Assembly: GCA_039805565.1 (NCBI GenBank)
Contig: JBDLTZ010000082.1
Location: 1 to 40,696, forward strand
Reading direction: 5' to 3'
DNA: 40,696 nucleotides
Source of the DNA: CALJIC01 sp039805565
GTDB taxonomy: Bacteria > Chloroflexota > Chloroflexia > Chloroflexales > Roseiflexaceae
Program-made: the position numbers and the translations under genes
Shown: in pieces, positions 40,322 through 40,696 of the stretch
Position numbering within the stretch: position 1 is the first letter of the stretch
How the letters are laid out: every line of letters begins with the position of its first letter
Notes under the pieces: model-generated
The model's database searches: none
What the model was told of the DNA's origin: nothing
What the model saw: only the letters and a program-made list of their open reading frames with translations

Positions 40322-40696
40322 CTATCCCTCGGCCGCTACCCATCTCGCGGAGGCCAGCCAGATCACCCCTGTGGCGCCGATCGCGACGGCCACACCGAGC
40401 GCGCCGCGTGTCCCCAGCGTCAGCGCGAGCGCGCCGGCAGCGAGCGCCCCCACGAGCCCCGCCCCAGTGGTGAGCATGTTGAAGCTGGCGTTCACGCGCC
40501 CGAGCAGCCGGTCCGGCGTGATCTGCTGGCGCAGACTGAGCGCGCTGATGGCGAAGATTGCCCCGACCACGTCGAACAGCTGCATGCCCATCAGCAGCCA
40601 GAGCGCCCAGGGCCCGTGCGCCAGCGGGAGGATGCTGGACGAGGCCCAGCCCACCAGGTAGGTGCCGAGCAGTGTCGCCCGGAGGCCCAGGCGCCG
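40322..40696 (-). CDS. MFS transporter, C-terminal part
   Basis: A minus-strand frame that enters from the right edge of the window and ends at 40322, giving at least 124 residues. It shows four hydrophobic segments and the cytoplasmic loop SLRQQITPDRLLGRVNASFNML, which is typical of MFS_3/EntS-like exporters between TM segments. An internal GTG at 40654 is not a likely start, since family members are about 400 residues long and the frame stays open beyond it. The substrate is unknown. The gene converges on ilvA with 25 bp between the stops and no clear terminator. Confidence 0.8.
   Translation of the reverse strand, partial: RRLGLRATLLGTYLVGWASSSILPLAHGPWALWLLMGMQLFDVVGAIFAISALSLRQQITPDRLLGRVNASFNMLTTGAGLVGALAAGALALTLGTRGALGVAVAIGATGVIWLASARWVAAEG

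Overview
The window is high-GC bacterial chromosome with dense genes, short leaders and typical sigma70-like promoters. Gene content (a two-domain ThyX-like protein, a DUF2089/SHOCT-like/DUF4097 cluster, an Smr-like small protein, long GT/methyltransferase operons) and abundant intergenic heptanucleotide arrays suggest a Chloroflexota member, probably near the Chloroflexales; this is inference from gene families, with no rRNA in the window. No tRNA, rRNA or CRISPR array was seen.

Layout. 1-621 is a lower-GC stretch with a partial minus-strand gene, several hairpins and two 31-bp imperfect direct repeats; it abuts an Smr gene whose 3' half has been lost, so it may be the end of an inserted element. 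794-8759 carries an HD phosphohydrolase, a GH2 beta-mannosidase, htpG, a DUF6174-like protein, a fossil of pstB and glgA. 8883-14870 holds an MFS exporter, a two-gene unit (UxaA-type dehydratase plus PLP aminotransferase) and a soluble histidine kinase. 14986-18160 holds a ThyX-like protein with a palindromic repeat inserted in frame, an SDR and a ThuA-domain protein. 18448-21401 is a plus-strand unit of an HTH/Clp-N fusion, a lincosamide-type nucleotidyltransferase and a cytochrome P450. 21682-24776 is a promoter followed by a small orphan gene and a DUF2089/SHOCT-like/DUF4097 cluster whose last three proteins share one helical hairpin module. A lipoprotein, an inositol-phosphatase-like enzyme and an SPL-type radical SAM protein follow. 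27918-37108 is a nine-gene minus-strand operon (uridine kinase, glycosyltransferases, methyltransferases, a flippase) in which every adjacent pair overlaps, pointing to assembly of a surface glycan. The end has a PQQ/sorbosone-dehydrogenase-like lipoprotein, a small orphan gene, threonine ammonia-lyase and the 3' part of another MFS transporter.

The most unusual features are (i) strand-oriented 7-bp repeat arrays that usually start at, or supply, the stop codon of the preceding gene, and once form a 27-bp inverted repeat translated in frame inside the ThyX-like gene; (ii) the cluster of three proteins sharing a SHOCT-like hairpin, one of them a beta-solenoid with a hendecad coiled coil; (iii) the HTH/Clp-N regulator translationally coupled to an antibiotic-type nucleotidyltransferase; and (iv) G/C-rich palindromic inserts translated in frame in two genes of the glycan operon.
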